Below are positions 11,150 to 19,062 of a DNA stretch of 64,000 nucleotides, piece after piece; positions within the stretch are counted from its first letter, which is position 1; every line of letters starts with the position of its first letter. The notes below the pieces were generated by a model. It was not told the origin of the DNA. It ran no database searches and was given only the letters and a program-made list of their open reading frames with translations. This DNA is from Desulfosporosinus acididurans. Its GTDB lineage: Bacteria; Bacillota; Desulfitobacteriia; Desulfitobacteriales; Desulfitobacteriaceae. Both the position numbers and the translations under genes were made by a program. The DNA is taken from NCBI RefSeq assembly GCF_001029285.1, contig NZ_LDZY01000011.1, positions 1-64,000 on the forward strand. Direction: 5' to 3'.

Positions 11150-11843
11150 CCTGCCCAACTCCTTCGAAAAACCCTTTAATTTCTTCCACGCGGCTGTCAT
11201 CTAAGTAATAATTGAGCATTAAGTCATCCAGTTTTTTGGTGGGACGTATTTCCCGGTCATCATCTACAAGTCTCAGAAGATTTTCCCGCTCTAAAAGCCG
11301 GCAAGTATTTAAAATCGTGCCGGTTTTCGTTTTACGTCCTCTTTCCTCGAAATCCTGTTTGCTTTCCCAGAGTTCGGCAATGCGCATAAAATTGAGGGCG
11401 TAGTTTTCTTCCATAAGCTTCGTCTCTTCTTGATCCGCTAAAGCCATACTAAAACGCTTATCCAGTTCCTCGACCAGCTTACTGATCCTTAAAAATTCCC
11501 GCTGTTTGGGATTTCGATTCCGTCCGCCGTAAAATAAGTACAAAATAAACATCGAAATATAACTAAGCAGATAACCATCGACTAACCGGGCATCTGTTGC
11601 TACCGCTTCTCGAATATCCTTCGTTGTAAAACCTAAGACTCCGTTTCCGCTGTTCGGCAGCAAATAGAGGCTCCCCGCTGTTTCAATAACTTTAAAATCG
11701 AGCTCCTCTTCAAATTCTGCGAGGATTGCTCTGACCTCAACATTGCGAAACTCAAGGAACAGATCTCCCTCAGTTTCCCGATCAAGCTGTCCCTTGTCCA
11801 GCAATTTGCGATAAATCTTCAGGGCAGTTTTTATATCGCTCAC
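11142..11843 (-). CDS. jetB: Wadjet protein JetB (kleisin-interacting subunit, MukE-like)
   Basis: A 233-residue subunit with predicted winged-helix character, in the position of the MukE-like subunit of Wadjet. It starts with GTG in a four-base GTGA overlap with the jetA stop and has GAGGTGA eight bases upstream. It ends by overlapping jetC, so the three genes are translationally coupled. There is no membrane segment. The sequence is rich in Glu, Arg and Leu, with GGRNRNPKQREFLRISKLVEE-type helices. Assignment rests mainly on gene order, size and tight coupling, because JetB sequences diverge strongly between Wadjet types. Confidence 0.8.
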   Translation of the reverse strand: MSDIKTALKIYRKLLDKGQLDRETEGDLFLEFRNVEVRAILAEFEEELDFKVIETAGSLYLLPNSGNGVLGFTTKDIREAVATDARLVDGYLLSYISMFILYLFYGGRNRNPKQREFLRISKLVEELDKRFSMALADQEETKLMEENYALNFMRIAELWESKQDFEERGRKTKTGTILNTCRLLERENLLRLVDDDREIRPTKKLDDLMLNYYLDDSRVEEIKGFFEGVGQDA

Positions 11844-13444
11844 TCAAAGCTCACCTCAATCATAAAATCACTGATGACAATACGCCTGCTAAACATCTCT
11901 TTTCCAATATACGTTGCAATTTCCTGTTCCCATAATTGTTCGTCCGGTTTGGTGATCTCCAATTTTTTAATCCCATATAAATCGGGCTGGGAATATTCAA
12001 TTTGGTATAGACAATAGCTGACATCCAGTTCCCCTGTGGCATTAGCCACAACGTCCTCCTGCTGAGACTTCCACTTATTTATATCGATCATCTGCAAATC
12101 ATACAGCTTAAGCATAGTTTTAAAAATCAAGTCATCCGCCGTTAATTCTTGCAATACTCGTTCCCTGCTCTGCAGATCCTGCAAAAACTCGCCGAACCTA
12201 AAGGATCCCCTTTGTTGCTGGGCAAACTCTAGGATGCTCCGAATAATCTCAATATTACTCTCATTTATTCGCTTAATTTTCTGCAGCTCCAGGTCTTCGC
12301 CCAGCTCCTCCAGGACAATACTGGGGAGAACCTCTTCCTCCTGCTTAAGCCGCGCTTGTCTTTCGTAAAGTGTCAGCAGGTTCAAGCTGCGGTCGGGATT
12401 AGGCCGCAATAAAGGATTTAATAATTGCCAGAGAGAGGAAATGTTTTCTTCTTCACAATTTTCCAAAGGCTTTAAGATTACCTGTTCAAAATCATAATAA
12501 CGGGCTCTGGAAAGGGCAAAAGAATCAGCGATCGTTTCCTTATAAATCCGCGCCAAACTGAGCCGTTCCAGAATCAGTTCTTTCTGTTCGCTGATTGTCA
12601 GATTGATATTTCTACGAATGACAGCAATTTCCGAGCGTGCTTTAGCCATCTGCTCATCCAAAGCTCCCCGGGTATCTTCCTCCTCTCTGAGGCGGTCTTC
12701 CGAGAGCACGATCATCTCCCGAATTTCGTTCATCATGCTGTATTCTTCTTCCAGTAAAGTATAAGTACTGGAAACCAAGCGTTCGAATTCCTCAATATTA
12801 ACCTCGTAAATATTTTCCCGCACCTTCTGCACAAACTGCCTGATGTCATTTTTCTTTTGCCTGATCATCTGGACAAGGTTGGCACTTTGGCCGATGGCTT
12901 TTTTGTAGTTTTTACGTTTGATCAGTTCGCGCAGTTTTAACTCCTCAATCGTAAAACTAATTTCCTGCTCGACTTCTTTAGTGCGAAACAGTAAATCATA
13001 ACCTTGATCAGTCAGTTGGTAATTCAGGACATAGCCGCGCGGATCATCGATAAGCTTGTCATCAATCAGCCTGATGCGCAGCTGCTCCATGCCCTGCCCG
13101 TACTTCATAACCGGAAAGTACCTGGCCTCACCACCGTTTTGCAGAATATCTTTAATGATGTACTCTGTCAGTTTGCGAATGACCTCCGCGGTCAAGCTGA
13201 CAGAATAAGCAGAGATAAGCTGGGCCACAAAGTCTGCGATGCTCTCCATGGTACAATCTTCGTCCTCAGTCAAGGTCTTCTCCATAATAAAGACAAGGAC
13301 TGAAAAAATGATATTATCCAGCTGCCCGGACTCAAACAACTTTTCGAACTCCATCTTACGATTGGTACGGTTAATAATGGAATCAATCGCCGCGACAAGC
13401 TTCATCCTCTGTTCAAAGCCTTCAAGAAACTCAAATTTCGCCAT
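11840..13444 (-). CDS. jetA: Wadjet protein JetA (kleisin-like subunit)
   Basis: A 534-residue soluble protein in the MukF-like kleisin position of Wadjet, expected to bridge the JetC heads. The N-terminus (MAKFEFLEGFEQRMKLVAAI) resembles the JetA family found in clostridial Wadjet loci. The central part (about 180-300) is a long charged coiled coil and the C-terminal third looks globular. The start is an ATG with GGGGGTTA upstream; a GTG one codon earlier is possible. It overlaps jetB by four bases. I cannot settle the Wadjet subtype from sequence alone, but order and sizes fit the clostridial type II/III loci better than the DUF3375-based type I. Confidence 0.82.
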   Translation of the reverse strand: MAKFEFLEGFEQRMKLVAAIDSIINRTNRKMEFEKLFESGQLDNIIFSVLVFIMEKTLTEDEDCTMESIADFVAQLISAYSVSLTAEVIRKLTEYIIKDILQNGGEARYFPVMKYGQGMEQLRIRLIDDKLIDDPRGYVLNYQLTDQGYDLLFRTKEVEQEISFTIEELKLRELIKRKNYKKAIGQSANLVQMIRQKKNDIRQFVQKVRENIYEVNIEEFERLVSSTYTLLEEEYSMMNEIREMIVLSEDRLREEEDTRGALDEQMAKARSEIAVIRRNINLTISEQKELILERLSLARIYKETIADSFALSRARYYDFEQVILKPLENCEEENISSLWQLLNPLLRPNPDRSLNLLTLYERQARLKQEEEVLPSIVLEELGEDLELQKIKRINESNIEIIRSILEFAQQQRGSFRFGEFLQDLQSRERVLQELTADDLIFKTMLKLYDLQMIDINKWKSQQEDVVANATGELDVSYCLYQIEYSQPDLYGIKKLEITKPDEQLWEQEIATYIGKEMFSRRIVISDFMIEVSFE

Positions 13445-13465
13445 CACAAATAACCCCCGCTTTAA

Positions 13466-14659
13466 CTACTTGAGAATTTTAGCTGCCACTTGATAATTGA
13501 CAATTTCTTGCGGTATATACCTGCCCTCAGCCAGTATCGAACTGAGGCTTGACTCTTCAGTTAGCCCTATTAGAGAAAGAAACTCAGAGAGCGGGCCGCT
13601 AACCCCTCTTTGATCCAGAGATCTCGGCAATTCGACCGACTCTGCAAGTTCCAGCATTAGGCGGTACAAATAGGAAAATGGTTTGATATCCAGGGAGGGG
13701 TTGGCATCTCTGGTACGAAAAAACAAACGAATACCTTCCCAGTCCAGATCACCAAAATACAGAAACCTTGGCTGGCACTGGCCGACGACGAGGGCACTGC
13801 CTTCGCACGAGTTGCCCTTCTTATCAGCCTCAACAGAGATTGCAGGCCGAATGCTGACGCCGTCCTTCGCACATTCGTCACAAGACGCGCCCTCTGTCGT
13901 CGGTTTAGCTGCGCTAATGCCGGCAGAAATTTTTTTCTTCTGCCCGCCCAACATGGTAACCTTGTATTCTTCCAAGGCACCTTTCTTGGTAATCTTGTTT
14001 CCTTCTCCATAGAGAAGAACATTGACTTCCGTTCCTGCAATGTTACTTTTTCCGCTTGTTTGCATGAGCTTGCGCAAGGTAAACCAAGTGTCTTTATTCT
14101 CGATCACTAATACAGTTGTTAACTCACCCGGCTGATGATGATATTCAAAAAAAGGTTCCGGAGTATCATAAAAGTTTAGAAATGTCTCTTCTAAGCGATT
14201 AAACTTAAGCACTTCTTTTACTAAGGCCAAATGTTCATCTAATAACTTTTCCCGGCCCCAGACCGAAAATGATCGTTCCTTGCGGGACATAGGCTGTTCT
14301 AATAATTCCCGGGCAAACCACAAATACCTGCTGAGACCCTCAACGATCTCCAGGTGTTTTTTATATAATTCCGGGCGTTGCAAATAACCAGCAATGTTTA
14401 AAAGCGGATTAAGACGACGAACCGACTCCAGGTAAGCAGAAAAATCTTCTTGCGGTTTGATAATTCGATATCTATTAAAAAGCGGCGGTATACGTCCATT
14501 TGTTTTCGAGGATTTCACCGCAACCAGAACGCCGCTCTCGACGAACTTTTCGACTTGAGTATGGAATAATTCGTAATCCGATTCTTGAGCTATCCGCTGC
14601 AATTCCTGATCAGAAATCGTTTGCTTGGAATGCAGAAATATTTTTTCGAGCAATTCCAT
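13466..14659 (-). CDS. jetD: Wadjet protein JetD (Toprim-fold nuclease subunit)
   Basis: The DNA-cleaving subunit of Wadjet. Residues 1-170 form an N-terminal DNA-binding-like part, including a helical segment. The Toprim-type core shows VLVIENKDTW with the metal-binding Glu near 187, a GEG loop near 218-220 and FGDLDWEG with acidic residues near 304 and 306. Between these motifs is an insertion of about 55 residues (roughly 241-297), low in complexity and with four cysteines (about 260, 263, 285, 295). It is the first gene of the operon, 18 bases before jetA's reading frame opens, with AAGAGGT as ribosome binding site. Having jetD first differs from the textbook A-B-C-D order. Confidence 0.87.
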   Translation of the reverse strand: MELLEKIFLHSKQTISDQELQRIAQESDYELFHTQVEKFVESGVLVAVKSSKTNGRIPPLFNRYRIIKPQEDFSAYLESVRRLNPLLNIAGYLQRPELYKKHLEIVEGLSRYLWFARELLEQPMSRKERSFSVWGREKLLDEHLALVKEVLKFNRLEETFLNFYDTPEPFFEYHHQPGELTTVLVIENKDTWFTLRKLMQTSGKSNIAGTEVNVLLYGEGNKITKKGALEEYKVTMLGGQKKKISAGISAAKPTTEGASCDECAKDGVSIRPAISVEADKKGNSCEGSALVVGQCQPRFLYFGDLDWEGIRLFFRTRDANPSLDIKPFSYLYRLMLELAESVELPRSLDQRGVSGPLSEFLSLIGLTEESSLSSILAEGRYIPQEIVNYQVAAKILK

Positions 14660-14713
14660 AATTTAACCTCTTAGCGTGTTCAGATCTGCTAGATTCTTTT
14701 CTTTACCAAGATA

Positions 14714-14742
14714 AATATACCTTTTTCCTCTAGCATTGACAA
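14714..14742 (-). promoter_or_regulatory. Promoter of the Wadjet operon
   Basis: On the minus strand TTGTCA (14737-14742), a 17-base spacer and TATATT (14714-14719) lie about 55 bases upstream of the jetD start. This is the only good sigma-A match before the operon. The stretch from here to 15117 shows no convincing gene. Confidence 0.7.
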
Positions 14743-15117
14743 TGACAAAGCCGTTGAAAACCGGATAAAAAACTAGGACTTACCCACTCCTAGAAAGCAG
14801 ATAAGCCCTTTGTTTTTATCCAGTCAGAAAGGGATTTATGTTAAGGAAAAGCCCATTTCTCCTGAAGAAGAATGTATGTTGTGTTTTACCAGTTAATAAT
14901 CCTCGACAAGAAGCCTCTTTCACTCTAATTAGTTTTTACTTCGTCTAGAAAATTCCCTCGGTGGATCGTTACAATATAGAAATTTTATATGGCAGCTTTC
15001 CGTAACGAACATGTATTCCTTATATAAGTATAACCATTATTTTGTATACTATACATTTTTCTCGCCTCATGAGGTTAATATAACTGGTTGGGATACTTGT
15101 CCTGGAAATAAATTATC

Positions 15118-15146
15118 TTGTCAAATCAGATATTCTGTGATAGAAT
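15118..15146 (+). promoter_or_regulatory. Promoter of the 34-residue peptide gene
   Basis: TTGTCA (15118-15123), a 17-base spacer and TAGAAT (15141-15146) lie 25 bases before the TTG start of the peptide gene, which leaves a very short leader holding the ribosome binding site. Confidence 0.75.
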
Positions 15147-15171
15147 TATTTTTTTAAAGGAGGTGTGTTAT

Positions 15172-15276
15172 TTGAGTAAGAAACAAATTAATATGATTCA
15201 AGAAATTCTTGCTTCAGTAGGGCTTGAATCTTTAAAAGCTTCTGAGCCAAAAAGTGCCCGCAAAAAAATCTCCTAA
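15172..15276 (+). CDS. Small 34-residue basic peptide
   Basis: A short gene starting with TTG, preceded by an almost perfect AAAGGAGGTG ribosome binding site and a consensus-like promoter, and followed 57 bases later by an intrinsic terminator. The peptide begins MSKKQINMIQEILASVGLES and ends in a lysine/arginine-rich tail (ARKKIS). It has a predicted amphipathic helix and no cysteine or signal peptide. I do not recognise it. The complete transcription unit around it argues that it is real. It could be a small regulatory or nucleic-acid-binding peptide. Confidence 0.6.
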   Translation: MSKKQINMIQEILASVGLESLKASEPKSARKKIS

Positions 15277-15333
15277 AAAGGGGCGTAATGAAAAATGATG
15301 CTAATTTCATATAACCAAACCTTAAGTGAGTGA

Positions 15334-15374
15334 AAACGAGTTCCTGATTAAAAATTAGGAGCTCGTTTTTTATT
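15334..15374 (+). terminator. Intrinsic terminator after the small peptide gene
   Basis: AAACGAGTTCCTGAT and ATTAGGAGCTCGTTT form a stem with one or two mismatches, followed by a run TTTTTTATTT. It ends the 15118-15276 transcription unit. Confidence 0.8.
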
Positions 15375-15382
15375 TATAGGGC

Positions 15383-15409
15383 GTGTCAGGGGGACGGTCC
15401 TTTTGACAC
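15383..15409. repeat. REP-like palindromic element
   Basis: GTGTCA and TGACAC bracket GGGGGACGGTCCTTT. Elements of the form GTGTCA-GGGGGACGG-...-TGACAC occur as dispersed intergenic palindromes in many Firmicutes, often linked to REP-associated transposases. Only this copy was seen in the window. Confidence 0.5.
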
Positions 15410-15470
15410 AAATATTAAATCGTTAATCTGAACTCACTGAGCATTTTGATTCCATCCCAGTTTGCATTAA

Positions 15471-15557
15471 TTAACCCGCCAAGTTGCGACGCAATTCTTC
15501 TTCTATTACTTTATTCAACACTGGATCTTGCATAGCAATCTCCTTCTAGGTCTTGAA
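15471..15557 (-). pseudogene. Relic of Rpn/PD-(D/E)XK transposase-like nuclease gene
   Basis: A short reading frame (KEIAMQDPVLNKVIEEELRR) matches the C-terminal part of the Rpn relic at 22120-22326 (EEIAVQDPVLNKAIEEWERS). Only this C-terminal segment survives. Rpn-family proteins are recombination-promoting nucleases that spread like transposons in Firmicutes. Confidence 0.65.
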
Positions 15558-15571
15558 ATAATCAAGGGTCT

Positions 15572-16381
15572 CTAGATGACGCTGATTTCTTGAACCATCT
15601 TACTTTGCTTTTCAGATACTTCTCGATAGATCTCTAACACGGCTTTATTCATAACTGCTCCAAAATAGGCCGTGATCATTGAACCGAGCACGATACCGTT
15701 AAAACCCGACCGTGTTAAAAAGCATATAAATATCCCTGCAATAGAAAATAGAAAGCCAAAAGAAAAACCCATCCTAAAGCTTAATCCTAAATTATTTAAT
15801 AAGAAACTTATTCCAAGTTTGAAATTGTCTTTTAGGCTTACATGATCGACAACGATAGAGTACTGAACATAAACAAAAACAACAGTGACCAGACTAAAAT
15901 ATGCAAATTCCTTTTTTATCAAGGCCAAGAGAGTGGGAATAACCTTCAAGAGAGCGAGGATAAAGAACTTGAACCATAAGCGGTTGCCCTCAATGAAAAA
16001 GTCTTTGCAGTTTACCCTTTTGCGACCGGCTTGGCTAATAACGGCTAAATAACCACTATCCAAAAAGCTTGTGACAAGAACAACCGATAGAAGAAGCAAC
16101 ATGTTTGTCAGGTTGATTTGAGTGATAACTCCTCGAAAAGTACCTGTATTATACTGAAAGATTAGGGAAGGAAAGTCTTCCAAGATATACCTAATACTTG
16201 GCGGGGCTGATATAAACCCCAACTTCAGGCTGAATAGTTTGGTAACCGGCATATATTCCCAATGAAAAATTCTTTCAAAAAAATAAAGTTCTCCAATATC
16301 TAAAATGACGGGCAGCAAAATAATCCAGATGACCTTGTGAATAGCATTAAACTGTTCCCCTAGTTTCTCAGTAATAGCCAT
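15572..16381 (-). CDS. Integral membrane protein of unknown function
   Basis: A 269-residue protein with about five or six predicted membrane segments (for example near 17-38, 92-112, 131-150, 157-175, 190-215 and 225-245) and short polar loops. AAGGAG stands before the ATG. It is transcribed divergently from the secreted protein gene at 16458, with only 76 bases between them holding overlapping AT-rich promoters. I do not recognise a family motif. It resembles the uncharacterised polytopic proteins common in spore-forming Clostridia. Confidence 0.75.
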   Translation of the reverse strand: MAITEKLGEQFNAIHKVIWIILLPVILDIGELYFFERIFHWEYMPVTKLFSLKLGFISAPPSIRYILEDFPSLIFQYNTGTFRGVITQINLTNMLLLLSVVLVTSFLDSGYLAVISQAGRKRVNCKDFFIEGNRLWFKFFILALLKVIPTLLALIKKEFAYFSLVTVVFVYVQYSIVVDHVSLKDNFKLGISFLLNNLGLSFRMGFSFGFLFSIAGIFICFLTRSGFNGIVLGSMITAYFGAVMNKAVLEIYREVSEKQSKMVQEISVI

Positions 16382-16457
16382 TACTCTGCTCCTTTAAACA
16401 ACCTAATTTGTGATATAATTAATTATACCAGATTTTGGAGGGAGCATCAGTCAGCAT

Positions 16458-17693
16458 ATGAAGAAATACTTGATGGCCTTATTTACACTGATCGTCTTAT
16501 TGGCTACTGTAATTACGCAAATTTCCGAATATAAGGCACTTCCCAAGCCCACCTTTCGGGAACCTTTTCTGGAATTTACTTCTGCAAAATTCGGTCAAAT
16601 TAAAAACATTGTTTGGCTTAATAATTACGTTGCAGCGGATAACGCACTCTTAGTATTAGCAACAAAACTGAAAGATAACATCAGCTATTCTTATTTATCC
16701 TATTTAAATGCAGCTACGGGTGAGAGTACACTCTTGGCAGAATTCCCCACTCATCGGTACCTTGGAAACGTTATTTTATTCACCAACTCTTTCTCGGGTT
16801 ATAGCATCATTACAGCATCCAGAGACGGCATTGTTAAAACAACTCTTACCAAAGATAATAACCGTAATTTGCATGCCGATCAGGGGTTCATACCTATTAA
16901 AGATTTTGACGAAGCCACTAGTATGGATTTCAAAGGTAATCTATATTACTCTAAAGCAAATGATAATTTATTGTATGTGAAAATTTTTGAGCAAGAGACC
17001 TTCCCCTTTTTTACACCAACTGATCAACCGGACCGTGATATGACTTTCCTCCGAAAACCCTATCAAATAGTCAATGCTAACACCTTAGACCATACCCTTA
17101 CCTATACCTCACTGACTCCAAAAGGGCTTGACCTTTACTCCATGGGTTTTGCCGGTGTGCCCTTAACCTTCAATAATCAACCTCTTATTCGCAATGTTGT
17201 TGAGGCACAAGGGATCGAGGATGGATATGGTTTTATAGGTATGAAACTTAACCCTAACCCTTCTAGGTCCTCTGATAAGCGAACCTTAAATATTTTTATG
17301 GTTAGAAGAAATAATTCCATTAACCATCATCCACTTGAAATGGACACTATTCCTTTAAACACCGATCCTTTAGGCGCTCTGCCTGCTATATCCTCAACGA
17401 CCTTCAATGAGGATTATTCATTAGTCTATACCAGTTACGATGAAGGCCATAAAGGAAAGCTTACCATATGCAATTATCAACAGAAACCCAAAGTTATCCT
17501 TGAAGATGAGAATCTTTTTGGTCCGGTCAGCATTACCAGAAAAAGCATCTCTGATCCCGCAATTCCTTCAGCAAAGGGTCAAAGCAGAAACAAATATATA
17601 CTTTACTTCACCTCAGAGAGAAATTTAGTGCATGTAAAGATCTGTGACGAACAAGGGAAGCTTGTTAAGGATCTTACGGATTCCTTCGAGTAA
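16458..17693 (+). CDS. Secreted/membrane-anchored protein, beta-propeller-like
   Basis: A 411-residue protein with an N-terminal signal or anchor segment (about residues 4-20, MALFTLIVLLATVIT) and a long extracytoplasmic part rich in beta strands, with repeated strand-turn units such as YSYLSYLNAATGE and LYYSKANDNLLYV. This suggests a WD40/YVTN-like propeller, but I cannot name a family. There is no lipobox cysteine, so it is either anchored by the N-terminal helix or released. It is divergent from the membrane protein at 15572-16381, and co-regulation is plausible. Confidence 0.75.
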   Translation: MKKYLMALFTLIVLLATVITQISEYKALPKPTFREPFLEFTSAKFGQIKNIVWLNNYVAADNALLVLATKLKDNISYSYLSYLNAATGESTLLAEFPTHRYLGNVILFTNSFSGYSIITASRDGIVKTTLTKDNNRNLHADQGFIPIKDFDEATSMDFKGNLYYSKANDNLLYVKIFEQETFPFFTPTDQPDRDMTFLRKPYQIVNANTLDHTLTYTSLTPKGLDLYSMGFAGVPLTFNNQPLIRNVVEAQGIEDGYGFIGMKLNPNPSRSSDKRTLNIFMVRRNNSINHHPLEMDTIPLNTDPLGALPAISSTTFNEDYSLVYTSYDEGHKGKLTICNYQQKPKVILEDENLFGPVSITRKSISDPAIPSAKGQSRNKYILYFTSERNLVHVKICDEQGKLVKDLTDSFE

Positions 17694-17762
17694 CTCCCCA
17701 TTCGTCCCATCACCCGACAATTGTTCAGAACTCTGAAAAATGACGCGGTGTTTTTGACCTCT

Positions 17763-19043
17763 TTACGCAATCCCAAAATATTCAGCGGCGACCTGGGCGG
17801 CACATCCGCTTCCGCAGACAGCACAACCGTGATCACCATTATCCGTTACCGCTGCAGCTTTCAGTGGTTCAGGATAAAGAGATGCCTTAATCTGCCTGTC
17901 CATATTCAAGGCCACACGAGCCTTAGCCATTTCCAAATCCCTGGCCCAGGCCTGTTTATTGCCCTTGGCGATATCAGCAATATGAGCCGCCATTCTGGTC
18001 GTGATTACACCGGTTCTGACATCTTCTTCAGTCGGCAGTCCCAGGTGTTCGGCGGGAGTCAGATAACATAGGAAATCAGCACCGCAGGCCCCGATGAGTG
18101 CTCCCCCGATCGCCCCGCTGATATGATCATAACCGGGAGTCACATCGGTCGCCAAAGTGCCCAAAATATAATAGGGAGCGTTATTACACAGCCTTTTCTG
18201 CACGCGCATCGTTGCGTCGACATGGTTAAGCGGAACATGGCCCGGTCCTTCCACCATAACCTGAACACCGGCTTCCTGGGCCCGCCTGGTAAGTTCCCCT
18301 TGAATAATCATGCCCTGAAGCTGCGCACCGTCCAGCGAATCAGCAAGACAGCCGGGACGGATGGCATCGCCAAGGCTTAAGGTAACGTCATAGGCCTTCA
18401 AAATTTCCAGCACCCGGTCGAATTTTTCATACAGAGGATTTTCTTTCTGATTATGCAGCATCCAGCCAGTAAGGAAAGCGCCGCCCCGGCTGACCACGTC
18501 GGTTACCCGTCCGGTCGTCCTCATTCTTTTGATGACATCCATATTCAGAGCACAATGAATTGCCATAAAATCCAGGCCATCTGCCGCTTGTCTTTCAATG
18601 ACCTCAAAAATATCTTCCTCTCTCATGTTAACAACACTGCCGTATTTTTCAATCGCTTCAATGCCTGCCTGATAAATCATTGTGCTGCCCACAGCGACAT
18701 GAGCCAGAGACAAAGACTGTTTCCTCATGCCATCAATATCTTTTCCCGTACTCAAGTCCATAAAACTGTCACAGCCGGCCTCTTCGGCAATCGCCAGCTT
18801 GCGGGCTTCCATTTCCATGTCATCCAAAGAGCTGGAGGTACCAATCAGGGCATTCACCTTAATCCGTAAACCTTCTCCAATCCCGCAATATTTAAATTCC
18901 TTCCGATTTTTATTTCTGGGAATGACGATTCTCCCCTCTGCAACTCCCAGTCGGATAAACTCCACATCAAGATTCTCATCAGCTGCTACGGCTTCCATTT
19001 CCTCAGTAATGATTCCTGCGCGTGCTTTTAAAACCTGAGTCAT
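17763..19043 (-). CDS. ThiC-family radical SAM protein, second copy (BzaA/BzaB-like)
   Basis: ThiC-family enzymes rearrange 5-aminoimidazole ribotide using a [4Fe-4S] cluster and SAM. ThiC makes the thiamine pyrimidine; BzaA/BzaB/BzaF make 5-hydroxybenzimidazole, a cobamide lower ligand. The 426-residue protein has MVEGPGHVPLNHV and GYDHISGAIGGA, typical of the family, and the C-terminal cluster motif CAVCGSGC (CX2CX3C). The ATG at 19041-19043 follows AGGTG at good spacing; a GTG three codons earlier is less likely. It lies 19 bases after the first ThiC-like gene, under a cobalamin riboswitch and not a TPP riboswitch, so I favour a benzimidazole role. Which of BzaA and BzaB it is cannot be decided here. 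Confidence 0.75.
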   Translation of the reverse strand: MTQVLKARAGIITEEMEAVAADENLDVEFIRLGVAEGRIVIPRNKNRKEFKYCGIGEGLRIKVNALIGTSSSLDDMEMEARKLAIAEEAGCDSFMDLSTGKDIDGMRKQSLSLAHVAVGSTMIYQAGIEAIEKYGSVVNMREEDIFEVIERQAADGLDFMAIHCALNMDVIKRMRTTGRVTDVVSRGGAFLTGWMLHNQKENPLYEKFDRVLEILKAYDVTLSLGDAIRPGCLADSLDGAQLQGMIIQGELTRRAQEAGVQVMVEGPGHVPLNHVDATMRVQKRLCNNAPYYILGTLATDVTPGYDHISGAIGGALIGACGADFLCYLTPAEHLGLPTEEDVRTGVITTRMAAHIADIAKGNKQAWARDLEMAKARVALNMDRQIKASLYPEPLKAAAVTDNGDHGCAVCGSGCAAQVAAEYFGIA

Positions 19044-19062
19044 CATATTCACCTTTCCCTTC

